Shown here piece after piece: positions 44,672 through 53,834 of a stretch of 64,000 nt of DNA. The first letter of the stretch is position 1. Every line of letters begins with the position of its first letter. The stretch covers positions 2,867,001 through 2,931,000 of the forward strand of contig NZ_CP091716.1 of the NCBI RefSeq assembly GCF_022009635.1, written 5' to 3'. A program made the translations under genes and the position numbers. The stretch is from Variovorax paradoxus. Lineage in GTDB: Bacteria; Pseudomonadota; Gammaproteobacteria; Burkholderiales; Burkholderiaceae_C. The notes beneath the pieces were generated by a model. It was not told the origin of the DNA. It did not search any database and saw nothing but the letters and a program-made list of their open reading frames with translations.

Positions 44672-46000
44672 TTATCTCTGCGGCATGTCCTTGGTCGAAT
44701 ATCCAAGACTCACAGTCGCATCCTCCGGAATGGCCGGCATCGTCGCATTCCAAGCCGCCCAATCCGCCCGCATAGAAGCAAGTCGTTCTGGCTCTTTCTT
44801 CGCCAGATTCGCCCGCTCGCGTTCATCCCCGGGGATGTTGAACAGGTATTCGTTCCCGTCCACCTTCAGGTACTTCCAGTCGCCGTCGCGCAGCGCTTCC
44901 TGGCCGCGATGGTTCATGCGCCAGTGCAGCGGGCGGCGGAAGCTCTTCGACGCGTCCTTGAGCACGGGCATCAGCGACACGCCGTCCAGCGGATAGTCCG
45001 GGTGCGCCGCCACGCCAGCCGCTTCGAGCATGGTGGCCGACCAGTCCATGGTCATGCACAGCTGTGGGCTCTCGCCGCCCTTGCCGATCACGGCGGGCCA
45101 GTGTGCGATCCATGGCACGCGGATGCCGCCTTCGGTCAGGTCCATCTTGCCGCCGACCAGCGGCCAGTTGTCGGAGAAGCGTTCGCCGCCGTTGTCGCTG
45201 GTGAACACCACCAGGGTGTTGTCGGCCATGCCGTGCTTCTCGAGCGCGGCCATGATCCAGCCGATGCCTTCGTCCATGTGATGGATCATGCGGCGGTACA
45301 CATGAATGTTGCCGCCGGCCAGGTCGAACAGGTTGTCCTTGATGTTCGGCGCTTTCGCCGCGTCGTCGCGGGTCTCCCACGGCCAGTGGGGCGCGGTGTA
45401 GTGCAGGCTCAGGAAGAAGGGGGCTTCGTCTTTCTTCTGAAGTTCTGCCATGCGGTCGACGTAGTCGACTGCACGCTTGGAGAGGATGTCGGTGAGGTAG
45501 CCCTCTTCGACCTTGTCTTCCTCGCCGAACCACAGGTCGTGGCGGCCGGTGGAGTCGCAGTGCGTGAAGTAGTCGACGCCGCCCGACATGGGCCCGAAGA
45601 ACTCGTCGTACCCCGAGCGCAGCGGCCCGAAGGTGGGCGGGTAGCCCAGGTGCCACTTGCCGATGAGCGCGGTCTGGTAGCCGCTGGCCTTGAGCAGTGA
45701 AGGCAGGGTGGGGTGGTCGGTCGGCAGGCCCAGGGTGGTGCTGCCGCGGCTCTTGCTGTTGATCGGCTCTTCGGCCGCGCCGCGCAGGCGGTACTGGTAG
45801 CGGCCGGTGATCATGCCAAAGCGCGTGGGCGAGCACACGGGCGAATTGGCATAGCCCTGCGTGAGCTTCAGGCCGTTGGCGGCCAGGCCGTCGAGCACGG
45901 GCGAGACGGGGCCGAATACGGCGTCGCGGCCGCCATAGCAGCCGAGGTCGGCATAGCCGAGGTCGTCGGCAACGATGAAGATGATGTTGGGTCTGGTCAT
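44672..46000 (-). CDS. Sulfatase (arylsulfatase type, formylglycine-dependent)
   Basis: The 442-residue protein begins with the metal-binding MTRPNIIFIVADDLGYADLG. The Cys-type maturation motif CSPTR at 56-60 supplies the formylglycine, and LIGKWHLG and VFTSDNGGE complete the active site. No signal peptide is seen, so it is cytosolic. It is followed upstream by two Bug-type solute-binding genes, which suggests uptake and desulfation of an organic acid or sulfonated aromatic. Confidence 0.92.
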   Translation of the reverse strand: MTRPNIIFIVADDLGYADLGCYGGRDAVFGPVSPVLDGLAANGLKLTQGYANSPVCSPTRFGMITGRYQYRLRGAAEEPINSKSRGSTTLGLPTDHPTLPSLLKASGYQTALIGKWHLGYPPTFGPLRSGYDEFFGPMSGGVDYFTHCDSTGRHDLWFGEEDKVEEGYLTDILSKRAVDYVDRMAELQKKDEAPFFLSLHYTAPHWPWETRDDAAKAPNIKDNLFDLAGGNIHVYRRMIHHMDEGIGWIMAALEKHGMADNTLVVFTSDNGGERFSDNWPLVGGKMDLTEGGIRVPWIAHWPAVIGKGGESPQLCMTMDWSATMLEAAGVAAHPDYPLDGVSLMPVLKDASKSFRRPLHWRMNHRGQEALRDGDWKYLKVDGNEYLFNIPGDERERANLAKKEPERLASMRADWAAWNATMPAIPEDATVSLGYSTKDMPQR

Positions 46001-46023
46001 ATGTCTCCTGGGGTTCCTCGCAG

Positions 46024-47022
46024 TCAGGGCTGGTAGCCCGACTTTTGTACGACTGGCGACCACTGCGCCCGGTAGGCCTTGAGCATGGCCACGGTCTGCG
46101 CCTGCGTGCTGACCACCGGCGTCATGCCGGAGTCCTTGAACTTGCGTTGCGTGTCCGGGTCCTGCATGACTTCGCGGATGGCGGTGGCCAGTTGCTCGAT
46201 CTTGGCCTTGGGCATGGTGGTCGGCGCGAAGAAGGTGTTCCAGCCGGTGGCGGCCAGGTCGAGGCCGGCTTCCTTGAAGGTGGGAATGTTCGGCGCGAAC
46301 GGCGAGCGCTTGGCGCCCGACAGCGCCAGGATGCGCAGCTTGCCCGCCGTGTGCTGCGGCAGCACCACGTCTTCGGTGTCGACGGCAATGGGCACTTGCC
46401 CGCCGATCAGGTCGTTCAGCAGCGGCGCGGAGCCGCGGTAGCCGATCACCTGTGTCTGCACGTTGGCCTTCTCGCCCATCATGAGCCCGAAGAAGTGCGG
46501 CAGGCTGCCGGTGGCCGGCACGCCCACGTTGGCCTGGGCTGGGTTGGCGCGCATCCACGCGAGCAGGTGGCTCAGTTCGCGCACGGGCAGGGTGGGCGAC
46601 ACGGCGAGCGCGAAGTCGTAGTCGTTGACGTGCGACACGGGCACGAAGTCGCGCTCGGCGTCGTAGTTGTTGTCCTTGAAGACCAGCGGCGCCACCACCA
46701 TGACGGCGGGGTTGGCGAGCATCAGCACGTTCTGGTTGGCGGGCGTGATCTTCACCTGCTGCGCCGCGAGGCGGCCGCCCGCGCCGGGCTTGTTGTCGAC
46801 GATGACCGCCACGCCCAGCTTGGTGCCGAGCTTGTCGGCCACCACGCGCGCCACGCGGTCGGTGGCGCCGCCGGGCGCATAGCCGACCACGATGTGCAGC
46901 GGGCTGTCGAGCTTGGCCTGCGCCACGGCGCTGGTGGCAAAAGCCGCCGTGAAGCCGGCGATGGCCAGCAGGCCGACAAGGCGGTGGGTGGCGCGGCGGG
47001 TGAGGGAATGGGTCGGCAGCAT
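46024..47022 (-). CDS. Bug-family tricarboxylate/organic acid binding protein
   Basis: The 332-residue periplasmic solute-binding protein has a signal peptide ending AVAQA and the Bug signatures IVVGYAPGGATDRVARVV and VDNKPGAGGRLAAQQV. These proteins bind carboxylates; many have no cognate TctAB transporter nearby, as here. It lies 23 bp upstream of the sulfatase gene, so they are probably cotranscribed. Confidence 0.9.
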   Translation of the reverse strand: MLPTHSLTRRATHRLVGLLAIAGFTAAFATSAVAQAKLDSPLHIVVGYAPGGATDRVARVVADKLGTKLGVAVIVDNKPGAGGRLAAQQVKITPANQNVLMLANPAVMVVAPLVFKDNNYDAERDFVPVSHVNDYDFALAVSPTLPVRELSHLLAWMRANPAQANVGVPATGSLPHFFGLMMGEKANVQTQVIGYRGSAPLLNDLIGGQVPIAVDTEDVVLPQHTAGKLRILALSGAKRSPFAPNIPTFKEAGLDLAATGWNTFFAPTTMPKAKIEQLATAIREVMQDPDTQRKFKDSGMTPVVSTQAQTVAMLKAYRAQWSPVVQKSGYQP

Positions 47023-47177
47023 GATGGGCAGGTCCTTGTCTTCGTCTTTTCAGGCAATGGCCAATGAGTGTGACCGCGAGGTCCGCGGTTGCGGACGATT
47101 CTGAGGACGCTGCGTTCGATTGTTCAAATCAACCATTGCCCGGGTTTACCCCGGGGTGCGGCTCTCGGTGGACGGGT

Positions 47178-48194
47178 TCAGTCGACCTTCATGCCGGTGG
47201 CCTTGACGATGCGGCCGTAGCGCGCAAGGCTGGCCGCCAGGTGGTCGCTGGCGGCGGTGCCGGTTTCGCCGAGCGGCACCATGTCGAGCGCCGCAATGCG
47301 CGACTTGACCTCCGGCAGCGCCATGGCCTTCTGCAGCGACGCGCGCAGGGTCTGCATCACGGGCTCGGGCGTGGCGGCCGGCACCATCGCGAGGTAGAGC
47401 ACCTCGAACTCCAGGTTCTTCAGGCCCAGTTCGCCCACGGCGGGCACCTGCGGCAGCAGCGGCGAGCGCTGGCGGCCGGTCACGGCCAGGGCGCGCAGCT
47501 TGCCCGACTGCACCTGCGGCAGCAGCCCCGGCGTGGCGAGGATGCCGGCCTGCACTTCGTCGCCCATGAGCGCCAGCACCGCCGGCGCGTTGCCCTTGTA
47601 GGGCACGTGCGTGATCTTCGCGCCGGTCTCGCTCGCGAAGATCTCGGCGGCAATGTGGCCCGGGCTGCCGTTGCCGGCGGAGCTGAACGTGGCGGGCTCC
47701 GCCTTGGCCTGCGCGATGAACTCGGGCAGGGTCTTGGCCTTCACGTTGCCGGCCACGCCGAAGCTCAGGCCCGAAGAGCTGAAGATCATCAGCGGCTTCA
47801 GGTCCTTGGCCGCGAACGGCATCGACGGGTAGAGGTGCGGGTTGATGGTGAAGGTGGTGTCGATGCCCAGCAGCACCGTGTAGCCGTCGGCCGGGCTCTT
47901 GGCCACGAAGTCGGCGCCGATGTTGCCGCCCGCGCCGGGGCGGTTGTCGACGATGAAGGGCTGCTTCAGGTCTTTCTGCAGCGCATCGGCCAGCGTGCGG
48001 GCCAGGATGTCGATGGGGCCGCCCGCCGGGAAGTTGGTGAGCAGCTTCACCGCCTTGGTGGGGTAGGGGGCGTCGGCCGCGTGGGCGGCCGTGGCGCCAA
48101 GGCCCAGGCCCAACGGCAGCAGCGCCGCGCAGGCGGCGGCAACGGCAAGACGGCGGCGCGCGCCGCCGAAGGCGTTCTTGAAAACGGTGGTCAT
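47178..48194 (-). CDS. Bug-family organic acid binding protein
   Basis: This is a second Bug protein of 338 residues, with signal peptide (LPLGLGLGATAAHAADA) and LLTNFPAGGPIDILARTLAD and VDNRPGAGGNIGADFVAKS. The ATG at 48194 gives the shortest start before the signal; the frame is open to 48251. It is divergent from a LysR regulator and separated from the first Bug gene by about 155 bp. Confidence 0.9.
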   Translation of the reverse strand: MTTVFKNAFGGARRRLAVAAACAALLPLGLGLGATAAHAADAPYPTKAVKLLTNFPAGGPIDILARTLADALQKDLKQPFIVDNRPGAGGNIGADFVAKSPADGYTVLLGIDTTFTINPHLYPSMPFAAKDLKPLMIFSSSGLSFGVAGNVKAKTLPEFIAQAKAEPATFSSAGNGSPGHIAAEIFASETGAKITHVPYKGNAPAVLALMGDEVQAGILATPGLLPQVQSGKLRALAVTGRQRSPLLPQVPAVGELGLKNLEFEVLYLAMVPAATPEPVMQTLRASLQKAMALPEVKSRIAALDMVPLGETGTAASDHLAASLARYGRIVKATGMKVD

Positions 48195-48319
48195 GTCTTT
48201 CTTTGTCTCCTGATCGAAGGCAACTCTAGAGCGGTGGCGAGGCCTGCACAACTGAAAGCTCTTCCAACAGGTATTCCCAATAGTTATATTTGAAAGCCCG
48301 CCCCACAGAGAGAAGCCCC

Positions 48320-49249
48320 ATGTCAGCCATGAACTTTGCGCGCCTGAAGCTGCGTCACCTGCAATGCCTGGTGATGGTGGCGCAGGAGCGCAACCTGGTG
48401 CGCGCCGCCAAGGCGTTGTCGCTCACGCAGCCCGCGGTGTCCAAGACGGTGGCGGAGCTGGAAGAAATCATCGGCCGACCGCTGCTGCTGCGCCGCCGCC
48501 GCGGCGTGGAGCTCACGCCGGCGGCCGAGGTGCTGGTGCGCCATGCCGTCTCGGCGCTGCGCGGGCTCAGCGAAGGCTTGGGGCTGGCCATGGACATGCC
48601 CGAGGCCGACCAGCTGCACGTGGCCGTCGGCGCGCTGCCCAACATGGTGGCCAACCTGCTGCCCGAGGCGGTCGCCTTGCTGCATGCCTCGCATCCCGCG
48701 CTGCGCGTGCGGGTGGTGAGCGGCATCAACGCGCAACTGATGACGCAGCTGCGCCAGGGCGAGATCGACCTCGTGCTGGGCCGCCTCGCGCAGGCATCGG
48801 CCATGGCCGACCTCGCGTTCGAGCATCTCTACAGCGAACCGCTGCTGCTGGTGGTGCGGCCGGGGCATCCGCTGGCCTCGCGGCGCAAGCCGGCGCTCGA
48901 TGCGCTGGCCGGCTATCCGCTGGTGCTGCCGGTGTCGGGCTCGCTGATCCGCCACACGGCGGACGCTTTTCTCATCGCGCAGGGCGTGGCCCTGCCCAAC
49001 CGGCTGGTGGAGGCGACGGACACCAGCTTCGCCATCGGGCTGCTGCAGCGCTCCGAGGCGGTGTGGTTCGCGCCGCAGGGCGCGGTCGAAGGCTTCCTGG
49101 CGCGCGGCGAGCTCAAGCGCGTGGCCATCGACACCGCCAGCACCGAAGGCCCGGTGGGGCTCACGGTGCGGCGCAACAGCGAGCCGGGCGAGGGCGCGCG
49201 CCTGTTGATGGAAACCATCCACGGCATCGTGCAGAAGCGAAAGCGCTGA
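48320..49249 (+). CDS. LysR-family transcriptional regulator
   Basis: The 309-residue protein has an N-terminal helix-turn-helix (LRHLQCLVMVAQERNLVRAA, SLTQPAVSKTVAELEEIIG) and a C-terminal substrate-binding domain. ATG 48320 or 48329 is possible; AGAGAG precedes 48320. It is divergent from the second Bug gene and probably activates the Bug/sulfatase set in response to the imported acid. Confidence 0.9.
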   Translation: MSAMNFARLKLRHLQCLVMVAQERNLVRAAKALSLTQPAVSKTVAELEEIIGRPLLLRRRRGVELTPAAEVLVRHAVSALRGLSEGLGLAMDMPEADQLHVAVGALPNMVANLLPEAVALLHASHPALRVRVVSGINAQLMTQLRQGEIDLVLGRLAQASAMADLAFEHLYSEPLLLVVRPGHPLASRRKPALDALAGYPLVLPVSGSLIRHTADAFLIAQGVALPNRLVEATDTSFAIGLLQRSEAVWFAPQGAVEGFLARGELKRVAIDTASTEGPVGLTVRRNSEPGEGARLLMETIHGIVQKRKR

Positions 49250-49280
49250 GTGCCCGGCGGTTCCGAAAGGGTTTCTTAAT

Positions 49281-49304
49281 ATTAGATCGAGCGTTTAGTC
49301 TAAT
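49281..49304. promoter_or_regulatory. Inverted repeat upstream of the TetR gene, probable operator
   Basis: ATTAGA and TCTAAT face each other across a 12-bp spacer, 35 bp before the TetR start. The surrounding AT-rich block (TTAATATTAG...TAATAATTGG) looks like a promoter. Autoregulation by the TetR protein is likely. Confidence 0.6.
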
Positions 49305-49338
49305 AATTGGCGCATGACCGGACAACCGAGCCCATGCC

Positions 49339-49944
49339 ATGCGCAAAGTCGACCCTGAACGCCAGCAGGCCAAGCGCCGCCAGATCATGGAGGCCGCCGC
49401 CGATTGCTTCGCGCGACGCGGCTTCCATGCCACCACCACCGCCGAGATCTGTGCCGCCGCGGGCATGAGCCCGGGCAACCTCTTTCACTATTTCGACAGC
49501 AAGAGCGCCATCGTCGAAGCCATCATCGAAGAAGAGCAGCGCGACACCGCCGCCTACTTCGAGACGCTCGGCGACGCGCCCGACCTGCTGGAGGCGCTGC
49601 TGGGCTTTCTCGACGTGGTGATGGGCTTCGCGGCCGACAAGGCCTATTCGCGCCTGGCGCTCGAAATTGCGGCGGAGGCCACGCGCAACCCGACCGTGGG
49701 CGCGCGCGTGGCCGCGAGCGACGCCGCCACGCGCGAAGCCATCGCCGCGCTGCTGCGCACGGCCGTAGCGCGGAGGCAGGTGGACGCGAGCCTCGATGCC
49801 GGCCAGACGGCAAGCTGGATCGCCGCGCTGATCGACGGGGTCTTCGCGCGCCTGGCCGTCGACTCGAGCTTCGAGCCGGAGGCCGAGGCGCCGATGCTGC
49901 GGCTGATCGTCAGCCGCTTCCTGCGTCCCGGGAGGGCGGCATGA
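49339..49944 (+). CDS. TetR-family transcriptional regulator
   Basis: The 201-residue protein has the TetR helix-turn-helix (RRQIMEAAADCFARRGFHATTTAEICAAAGMSPGNLFHYF in blocks) and a helical ligand domain. Its stop overlaps the start of the DUF418 membrane protein gene (ATGA), so both form one operon controlled from the repeat just upstream. Confidence 0.92.
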   Translation: MRKVDPERQQAKRRQIMEAAADCFARRGFHATTTAEICAAAGMSPGNLFHYFDSKSAIVEAIIEEEQRDTAAYFETLGDAPDLLEALLGFLDVVMGFAADKAYSRLALEIAAEATRNPTVGARVAASDAATREAIAALLRTAVARRQVDASLDAGQTASWIAALIDGVFARLAVDSSFEPEAEAPMLRLIVSRFLRPGRAA

Positions 49945-51152
49945 GCACGACGGCTCCGGCGCGCGAGCGCCAGTCGCTGGTCGATGCCCTGCGCGGCTTT
50001 GCGCTGCTGGGCATTCTGGTGGTGAACATTGCGACCTTCGCCTCTCCCTTCTACGGCATGGGCGTGCCCGACCCGATGGCGCAGTCAGCGGCCGAGCGCG
50101 CGGCGCTGTTCATGCGCTCCTTTCTGTTCGAGACCAAGTTCTACCTGCTGTTCTCCTTCCTCTTCGGCTACAGCTTCACCCTGCAGATGGACTCCGCCGA
50201 GCGCGACGGCAAAGCCTTCGCGCCGCGCATGCTGCGGCGTCTGCTGGGGCTGTGGGTGCTGGGCCTGTTGCATGCGGTAGTGCTGTACCACGGCGACATC
50301 CTCACGACCTACGCGGCGATCGGCGGCGTGCTGCTGTTGCTGCGGCGGCGCGGCGACGGCTTCATGGCGTTCTGCGCGGTGGCCTTGGTGCTCGTCACCT
50401 CGCTGCTGTGGGCCAGCCTCGGCTATCTGATGACGCGCGCCGGCATCGATGCCGACACGCGCAGCCTTCACGCGGAGGCCATGGCGGCGCTGCACGCCTA
50501 CCGGGGCACGCCGGCCACGGTCATCGCGCAGCACCTGCGCGAGCTGGCGCAGGTGTGGGTGGTGCTTGCACTCGCGCAGGCGCCGACGGCGCTGGCGATG
50601 TTCCTGGCGGGCTTCATCGCCGGACGGCGCGGGCTGTTGGCGAATGCCGCCGCGCACCGGACCCTGTTCAAGCGCCTGGTGATCTGCGGGCTGCTCATCG
50701 GGTTGCCGGGCGCCGTGGTCTACGGCCTGTCGACGATGCGCGTGGGCGACGGCGGCCGAGAGGTGGTCGGCTTCGGGCTCGGCTTGCTCACGGCGCCTTT
50801 CCTCACGGCCGCCTATGCATCGGCGCTGCTGCTGTTCTTCCAGACGCCACGCGGGCAGGGGCTGGTGGCGTGGCTGGCGCCGGCCGGGCGCATGGCGCTG
50901 TCCAACTACCTGCTGCAGTCGCTGGTGTGCGCATGGATCTTCCTGGCCTACGGGCTGCGGTTGATCGGCTCGGTCGGGCCGCTCGGCGGCTTCGCGTTCG
51001 CCTTCTCGATCTTCGCGGCGCAACTGGTGCTCAGCCGCTGGTGGATGGGACGCTTTGCCTATGGCCCGGTCGAGTGGCTGCTGCGCGCGTTCACGCTGCT
51101 CGAATGGCCGTCGATGCGCAAGGCTCAGCGCGTGAAGAGCGTCGAGAGCTGA
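49941..51152 (+). CDS. DUF418-domain membrane protein (YeiB-like)
   Basis: The 403-residue protein has about ten transmembrane segments, an N-terminal RQSLVDALRGFALLGILVVNI and a C-terminal DUF418 region (GRMALSNYLLQSLVCAW, FAYGPVEWLLRAFT). The family is related to acyltransferase-3 proteins and has no settled function. GGGAGGG lies 5-11 nt before the ATG. It is coupled to the preceding TetR gene. Confidence 0.88.
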   Translation: MSTTAPARERQSLVDALRGFALLGILVVNIATFASPFYGMGVPDPMAQSAAERAALFMRSFLFETKFYLLFSFLFGYSFTLQMDSAERDGKAFAPRMLRRLLGLWVLGLLHAVVLYHGDILTTYAAIGGVLLLLRRRGDGFMAFCAVALVLVTSLLWASLGYLMTRAGIDADTRSLHAEAMAALHAYRGTPATVIAQHLRELAQVWVVLALAQAPTALAMFLAGFIAGRRGLLANAAAHRTLFKRLVICGLLIGLPGAVVYGLSTMRVGDGGREVVGFGLGLLTAPFLTAAYASALLLFFQTPRGQGLVAWLAPAGRMALSNYLLQSLVCAWIFLAYGLRLIGSVGPLGGFAFAFSIFAAQLVLSRWWMGRFAYGPVEWLLRAFTLLEWPSMRKAQRVKSVES

Positions 51153-51199
51153 TACGCCGCGAAGCCCACGAGCACCATGGCCGCGGCCGGCATGGCCGA

Positions 51200-52885
51200 T
51201 CAGCGTGCCGCCGGAGCCGCGTAGACCTGCTCGCCCGCGAGCCAGGTGCCCAGCACCTTGGTTTTCCAGATGTCGCCGGGCGCGGCGGTGAACGGGTCCT
51301 GGTCGACGATGATGAAGTCGGCCCACTTGCCGGGCTCCAGCGAGCCGGTGGTCTTTTCCTGGTGTTCGGCATAGGCCGCGTCGAGCGTGAAGGCGCGCAG
51401 CGCCTGCGGCAGCGTCATCGCTTCCTCGGGGTGCCAGCCGGCGATGGGCTTGCCCTGGTGGTCCGTGCGCGTCACGGCCGCATGCAGGCCGAAGAAGGGG
51501 TTGGCCGACTCCACCGGAAAGTCCGAGCCGCCCGCGATCACCGTGCCCTGCTTCAAAAAGGTCTGCCACGCATACGCGCCCTTGATGCGCTCCTTGCCCA
51601 CGCGGTCTTCGGCCATGTTCATGTCGCTGGTGGCATGGGTGGGCTGCATCGACGCGATCAGGCCCAGCGTCTTGAAGCGCGGAATGTCCTGCAGCGACAC
51701 CACCTGCGCATGCTCGACGCGGTTGCGCCGCGCCATGCCGCTGGCGTCTTCCTTGTAGGCGGCCTCGAAGGCGTCGAGGATCTGCCGGTTGGCCGCGTCG
51801 CCGATGGCGTGCACGTTGACCTGGTAGCCGGCCTTCAGCGCGGTGCGCACCTTGGCGCGCATCGCGGCGTCGTCCATGAACAGCAGGCTCTTGTTGTTGT
51901 GGTCGTCGCTGTACGGCTCCAGCAGCGCGGCGCCGCGGCTGCCGAGCGCGCCGTCGGCAAAGAGCTTCACCGCGGCCAGGCTGAAGCGGTCGTCCGCGTA
52001 GCCCTTGAGCGGGCCCTGGGTGGAGAGCTTCTTGTAGTCGTCGCCCACGTCGTTGATCATGGCGTAGACCCGCGAGCTGAGCTTGCCCGCGTCCGCGAAT
52101 TCGCGGTAGATGCGCACTTCGTCCGCGCCGGTGCCGGCGTCGCCCACGCCCGTCAGCCCCAGCGAGGCGAAGTGGCGCAGGGCGGAGTCGAGCGCGAGGC
52201 GGCGCTCGGCGTCGGTGTAGGGCGGCATGACCTTGGTCAGCAGAAGCTGCGCCTTGTCGATCAGGATGCCGGTCGGTTCGCCCTTGGCGTCGCGCTCGAT
52301 GCGCCCGCCCACCGGGTCGGGCGTGTCGCGGGTGATGCCGGCCAGCTGCAGCGCCTTGGTGTTGGCCCAGATGGCGTGTGCATCGACGCGGCGCAGCGTC
52401 ACCGGGCGGTCGGCAATGGCGGCGTCGAGTTCGGCGGCCGTGGGAAAGCGGTCGAGCTTCCACAAAACCTGGTTCCAGCCCGAGCCCATGATCCACTGGC
52501 GCGCTGGGTTGGCCTGGCCGTAGGCCTTGATCTTCGCCTGTGCCTCGGCCAGCGTGCGTGTGTCGGTGACGACCACTTCGCTCTGGCGGAAGCCGACGCG
52601 GAAGACGTGGCCGTGCGCGTCGATCAGGCCGGGCAGCAGCGCGCGGCCCTGGCCGTCGATCTTGCGGGCGTCGGGGTATTGCTTCGCGAGCGTGGCCGCT
52701 TCGCCGACGCCGAGCACGCGGCCCTTGTCGAAGGCCAGCGCCTCGAAAGACACGAGCTTGTCGCCCGCGAAGGTGTAGCCCTTGACGGGCGCGACCACGG
52801 TAGGCTCGGCTTGCGCCGAGGCGCATGCGAGGGCTGCGGCAACGGGCAATGCGCCCAGCAATTTCCTGAAGAGAGCCTGGCTCAT
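51200..52885 (-). CDS. Secreted amidohydrolase, YtcJ-like family
   Basis: The 561-residue metal hydrolase has a signal peptide (AALACASAQA) and the amidohydrolase fold: LLPGLIDAHGHVFRVGF for metal binding, AVKLFADGALGSRGAAL, VNVHAIGDAAN and AGGSDFPVES. The substrate is unknown. It lies 34 bp downstream of a LuxR-type regulator on the same strand and opposite a periplasmic M20 hydrolase, hinting at degradation of an N-acyl compound. Confidence 0.9.
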   Translation of the reverse strand: MSQALFRKLLGALPVAAALACASAQAEPTVVAPVKGYTFAGDKLVSFEALAFDKGRVLGVGEAATLAKQYPDARKIDGQGRALLPGLIDAHGHVFRVGFRQSEVVVTDTRTLAEAQAKIKAYGQANPARQWIMGSGWNQVLWKLDRFPTAAELDAAIADRPVTLRRVDAHAIWANTKALQLAGITRDTPDPVGGRIERDAKGEPTGILIDKAQLLLTKVMPPYTDAERRLALDSALRHFASLGLTGVGDAGTGADEVRIYREFADAGKLSSRVYAMINDVGDDYKKLSTQGPLKGYADDRFSLAAVKLFADGALGSRGAALLEPYSDDHNNKSLLFMDDAAMRAKVRTALKAGYQVNVHAIGDAANRQILDAFEAAYKEDASGMARRNRVEHAQVVSLQDIPRFKTLGLIASMQPTHATSDMNMAEDRVGKERIKGAYAWQTFLKQGTVIAGGSDFPVESANPFFGLHAAVTRTDHQGKPIAGWHPEEAMTLPQALRAFTLDAAYAEHQEKTTGSLEPGKWADFIIVDQDPFTAAPGDIWKTKVLGTWLAGEQVYAAPAAR

Positions 52886-52919
52886 GGGTGTATCGATGTC
52901 GTTTGAAAAATGAAAGGAC

Positions 52920-53684
52920 TCAGTGCGCCGCCAGCGTCAGGAACTCGCGCAGGTTCTGCACGCCGAGCTTGGCGTACACGCGCTCCTTGTAGGTGATGAC
53001 GGTGGCCGGCGAGAGCGACAGCCGCCGGCCGATTTCCTTCGCGGTGCAGCCTTCGGTCATCAGGCGTGCGGTTTCGCGTTCGCGTGGGGAGAGCTGGGGC
53101 CATGCGCCGGCCTGCGTCGCCGGTGCATGCAACTGCTGCTGCATGGCTACCAGTTCGTCGTGGCGGTGCGCCAGCGCCATGAGCGTGGCCGCATGCGCGC
53201 GCATCAGCCGGGCGGTGCGCTCCCGCTGCACCTTGGTGCGGGAGAAGTACAGGTTGAGGTAGCAGGTCTGCTCGCGCCACCGGCGCACCAGCGACACCTT
53301 GCCGTCGAAGCCGGGGCGGTCGAACAGCAGGCGGCGGTACTCGGCGTCGCCGATGCCGGCGGCCGAGGTCCAGAGCAATTGCAGCTCGGGGCGCGGCGCG
53401 GCGGGCCGGCGCGCGTCGCTGAACATCAGCGGGTAGTGCGGGTCGCGCGCATAGAAGCGCTGCACGAAGATTTCGGTGGTCGACTCGATCAGGTCCTGGT
53501 CGAGCACGCTGGCGGCCGACGCGGCCTGCACGCGCCCTTGGGCGTCGTAGCTCAGGTAGCTCACGTGGTCCACGCCCAGCGCCGTGTGCAGGCCCTCGAG
53601 CAGGCGGGAATGGAAGGCGGGGCTTCCGAGGTGCTGGACGGCCTCTGCGAGCCATGCGTCCTGCACCGGCAGTTCGTTGTTCAT
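52920..53684 (-). CDS. LuxR-type (GerE helix-turn-helix) transcriptional regulator
   Basis: The 254-residue protein has a C-terminal LuxR DNA-binding domain (LSPRERETARLMTEGCTAKE then IGRRLSLSPATVITYKERVY). The N-terminal domain of about 180 residues has no recognised sensor motif. It is upstream of the amidohydrolase gene and divergent from the M20 hydrolase gene, so it probably controls both. Confidence 0.85.
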   Translation of the reverse strand: MNNELPVQDAWLAEAVQHLGSPAFHSRLLEGLHTALGVDHVSYLSYDAQGRVQAASAASVLDQDLIESTTEIFVQRFYARDPHYPLMFSDARRPAAPRPELQLLWTSAAGIGDAEYRRLLFDRPGFDGKVSLVRRWREQTCYLNLYFSRTKVQRERTARLMRAHAATLMALAHRHDELVAMQQQLHAPATQAGAWPQLSPRERETARLMTEGCTAKEIGRRLSLSPATVITYKERVYAKLGVQNLREFLTLAAH

Positions 53685-53834
53685 GTGTGTCTCCGGCGTT
53701 CAAATAATGCCATGCGGCGCCGTGGCAAAGTTCCCGTGCCCGCATTCGTGAGGACATACACGCCCGGTGCCGCGACCTAGAGTCCCGGCCTCGGCCAAGG
53801 CCCACAAAAAAACATTTCAACCGGAGACATGCCA

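Noticed and set aside
51125..51193. Minus-strand frame MPAAAMVLVGFAAYQLSTLF... overlapping the end of the DUF418 gene
   Set aside because: It is only 22 codons; it could be the end of a lost membrane protein gene, but nothing supports a real product.
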